This document shows, one piece after another, positions 24,291-24,828 of a stretch of 24,828 bases of DNA (its first letter is position 1; each line of letters opens with the position of its first letter). The notes beneath the pieces are model-generated. The model did no database searches and was not told the origin of the DNA. It saw only the letters and a program-made list of their open reading frames with translations. A program made the translations under genes and the position numbers. Source of the DNA: Wenzhouxiangellaceae bacterium (GTDB lineage Bacteria > Pseudomonadota > Gammaproteobacteria > Xanthomonadales > Wenzhouxiangellaceae); contig JALQZL010000010.1 in NCBI GenBank assembly GCA_023258355.1, forward strand, positions 1 to 24,828. The letters run 5' to 3'.

Positions 24291-24828
24291 CTACCAAACC
24301 ACTTCAGCCATGGCGCAGTTCAACCCTGAGCCGATGCCCATCAGCGCGAGCTTATCTCCCCGACTCACTCGACCCTGGTCCACGATGTTGGCTAGTACAG
24401 TTGGAATAGAGGCAGGGCCAATATTGCCCAAATGAGGGAATATGCGATGGACCTTCTCCCCATCGACACCAAAGGCTTTGATGACACTGTCGGTGTGTAC
24501 TTTGGACACTTGGTGGACCACAACATGGTCTAGTTCATGCATCACCCAACCCAACACAGTCCTCGCTGCATTGTAGGTGCCCTCAGCCAACTTCAAGCCC
24601 TCAATCAGCAAGGTCTTGGTATCAGTCCACATCTGATGGTTCCAACCGCGGCACAGCATATTAAATTGGGTCGCCGCCCGTGCCACACCGCCTCGGTAAG
24701 CGTGGCCCTCAGGCGCCAAATCAGCGCGAGACAGCACCATGGCCGCCGCTGCTGAGCCCAAAGTTAGGCTGGCAAATTCTGCTTTGAATTGCTTCTTGGT
24801 GACATCACTTTGTGCCAAGCGTTGAATG
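24291..24828 (-). CDS. oleA: Acyl-CoA condensing thiolase-fold enzyme OleA, C-terminal part (cut by window edge)
   Basis: About 179 residues of an OleA-type enzyme of the thiolase superfamily, related to 3-oxoacyl-ACP synthase III. The frame is open to the right edge, so the N-terminus and the active-site Cys are outside the window. The catalytic His is in VHQVSKVH and the Asn in HLGNIGPASIPTVL; the end GIGSGLNCAMAEVVW is typical of OleA. OleA condenses two fatty acyl-CoA molecules head to head to a beta-ketoacid, the first step of olefin and beta-lactone synthesis. A TTG at 24818 in the same frame is not a sensible start because the conserved sequence continues upstream of it (IQR before it). 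Confidence 0.92.
   Translation of the reverse strand, partial: IQRLAQSDVTKKQFKAEFASLTLGSAAAAMVLSRADLAPEGHAYRGGVARAATQFNMLCRGWNHQMWTDTKTLLIEGLKLAEGTYNAARTVLGWVMHELDHVVVHQVSKVHTDSVIKAFGVDGEKVHRIFPHLGNIGPASIPTVLANIVDQGRVSRGDKLALMGIGSGLNCAMAEVVW

Noticed and set aside
24291..24818. Complete short gene starting at TTG 24818
   Set aside because: The conserved OleA sequence continues upstream of this codon to the window edge, so the gene is cut by the edge and does not start here.
1..24828. tRNA, rRNA, CRISPR arrays, insertion sequences, integrases
   Set aside because: Read on both strands, no array of direct repeats, no transposase or integrase protein and no recognisable RNA gene was found; the analysis was by eye only.

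Overview
The window most likely comes from a gammaproteobacterium, probably aquatic or marine. This rests on the protein style of GlmS, CysD and a CysN-CysC fusion, and on the presence of ole (olefin/beta-lactone) genes; it is an inference, with no rRNA or other marker gene to fix the taxon. Nearly everything is on the minus strand. The one clear plus-strand gene is a GT4 glycosyltransferase at 3458-4642. Each group below is listed in minus-strand transcription order, right to left.

Right end (about 17.9-24.8 kb): an ole cluster and a sulfate-activation cassette are interleaved as oleA (cut by the window edge) - oleB - cysD - a 90-aa membrane protein - cysNC - oleC. A broken UDP-glucuronate decarboxylase-like gene and then glmS follow. 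OleA, OleB and OleC would make a long-chain beta-ketoacid, a beta-lactone and finally an olefin. No oleD is visible where it normally sits. CysD and CysNC make APS and then PAPS, the sulfate donor.

Middle (14.7-16.0 kb): a run of small membrane proteins lies here, including three ORFs of 39-50 aa that standard length cut-offs miss.

7.7-14.7 kb: this is a surface-polysaccharide or glycoconjugate cluster. It holds a PAPS-type sulfotransferase, a rhamnosyltransferase-like GT2, an RgpF-like protein, a second sulfotransferase with an extra beta-domain, a putative fucosyltransferase-like protein and another GT2. Four of these (9149-13708) overlap by 1-4 bases and look like one operon behind a strong promoter candidate at 13738-13766. 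The sulfotransferases need PAPS, so the CysDNC cassette a few kb away is a natural supplier. A sulfated glycan is the best overall reading.

Left end (1-7.6 kb): an unusual protein joins an ABC-exporter-like membrane domain to a kinase-like domain that lacks catalytic motifs. It is followed by a polyprenyl-phosphate-sugar-synthase-like GT2 coupled to a DUF2304 protein, the divergent GT4, a coupled pair of membrane proteins (one GT-C-like), and the N-terminal part of a P-type cation ATPase cut by the left edge. No Wzx flippase, Wzy polymerase or ABC-exporter ATPase was seen in the window.
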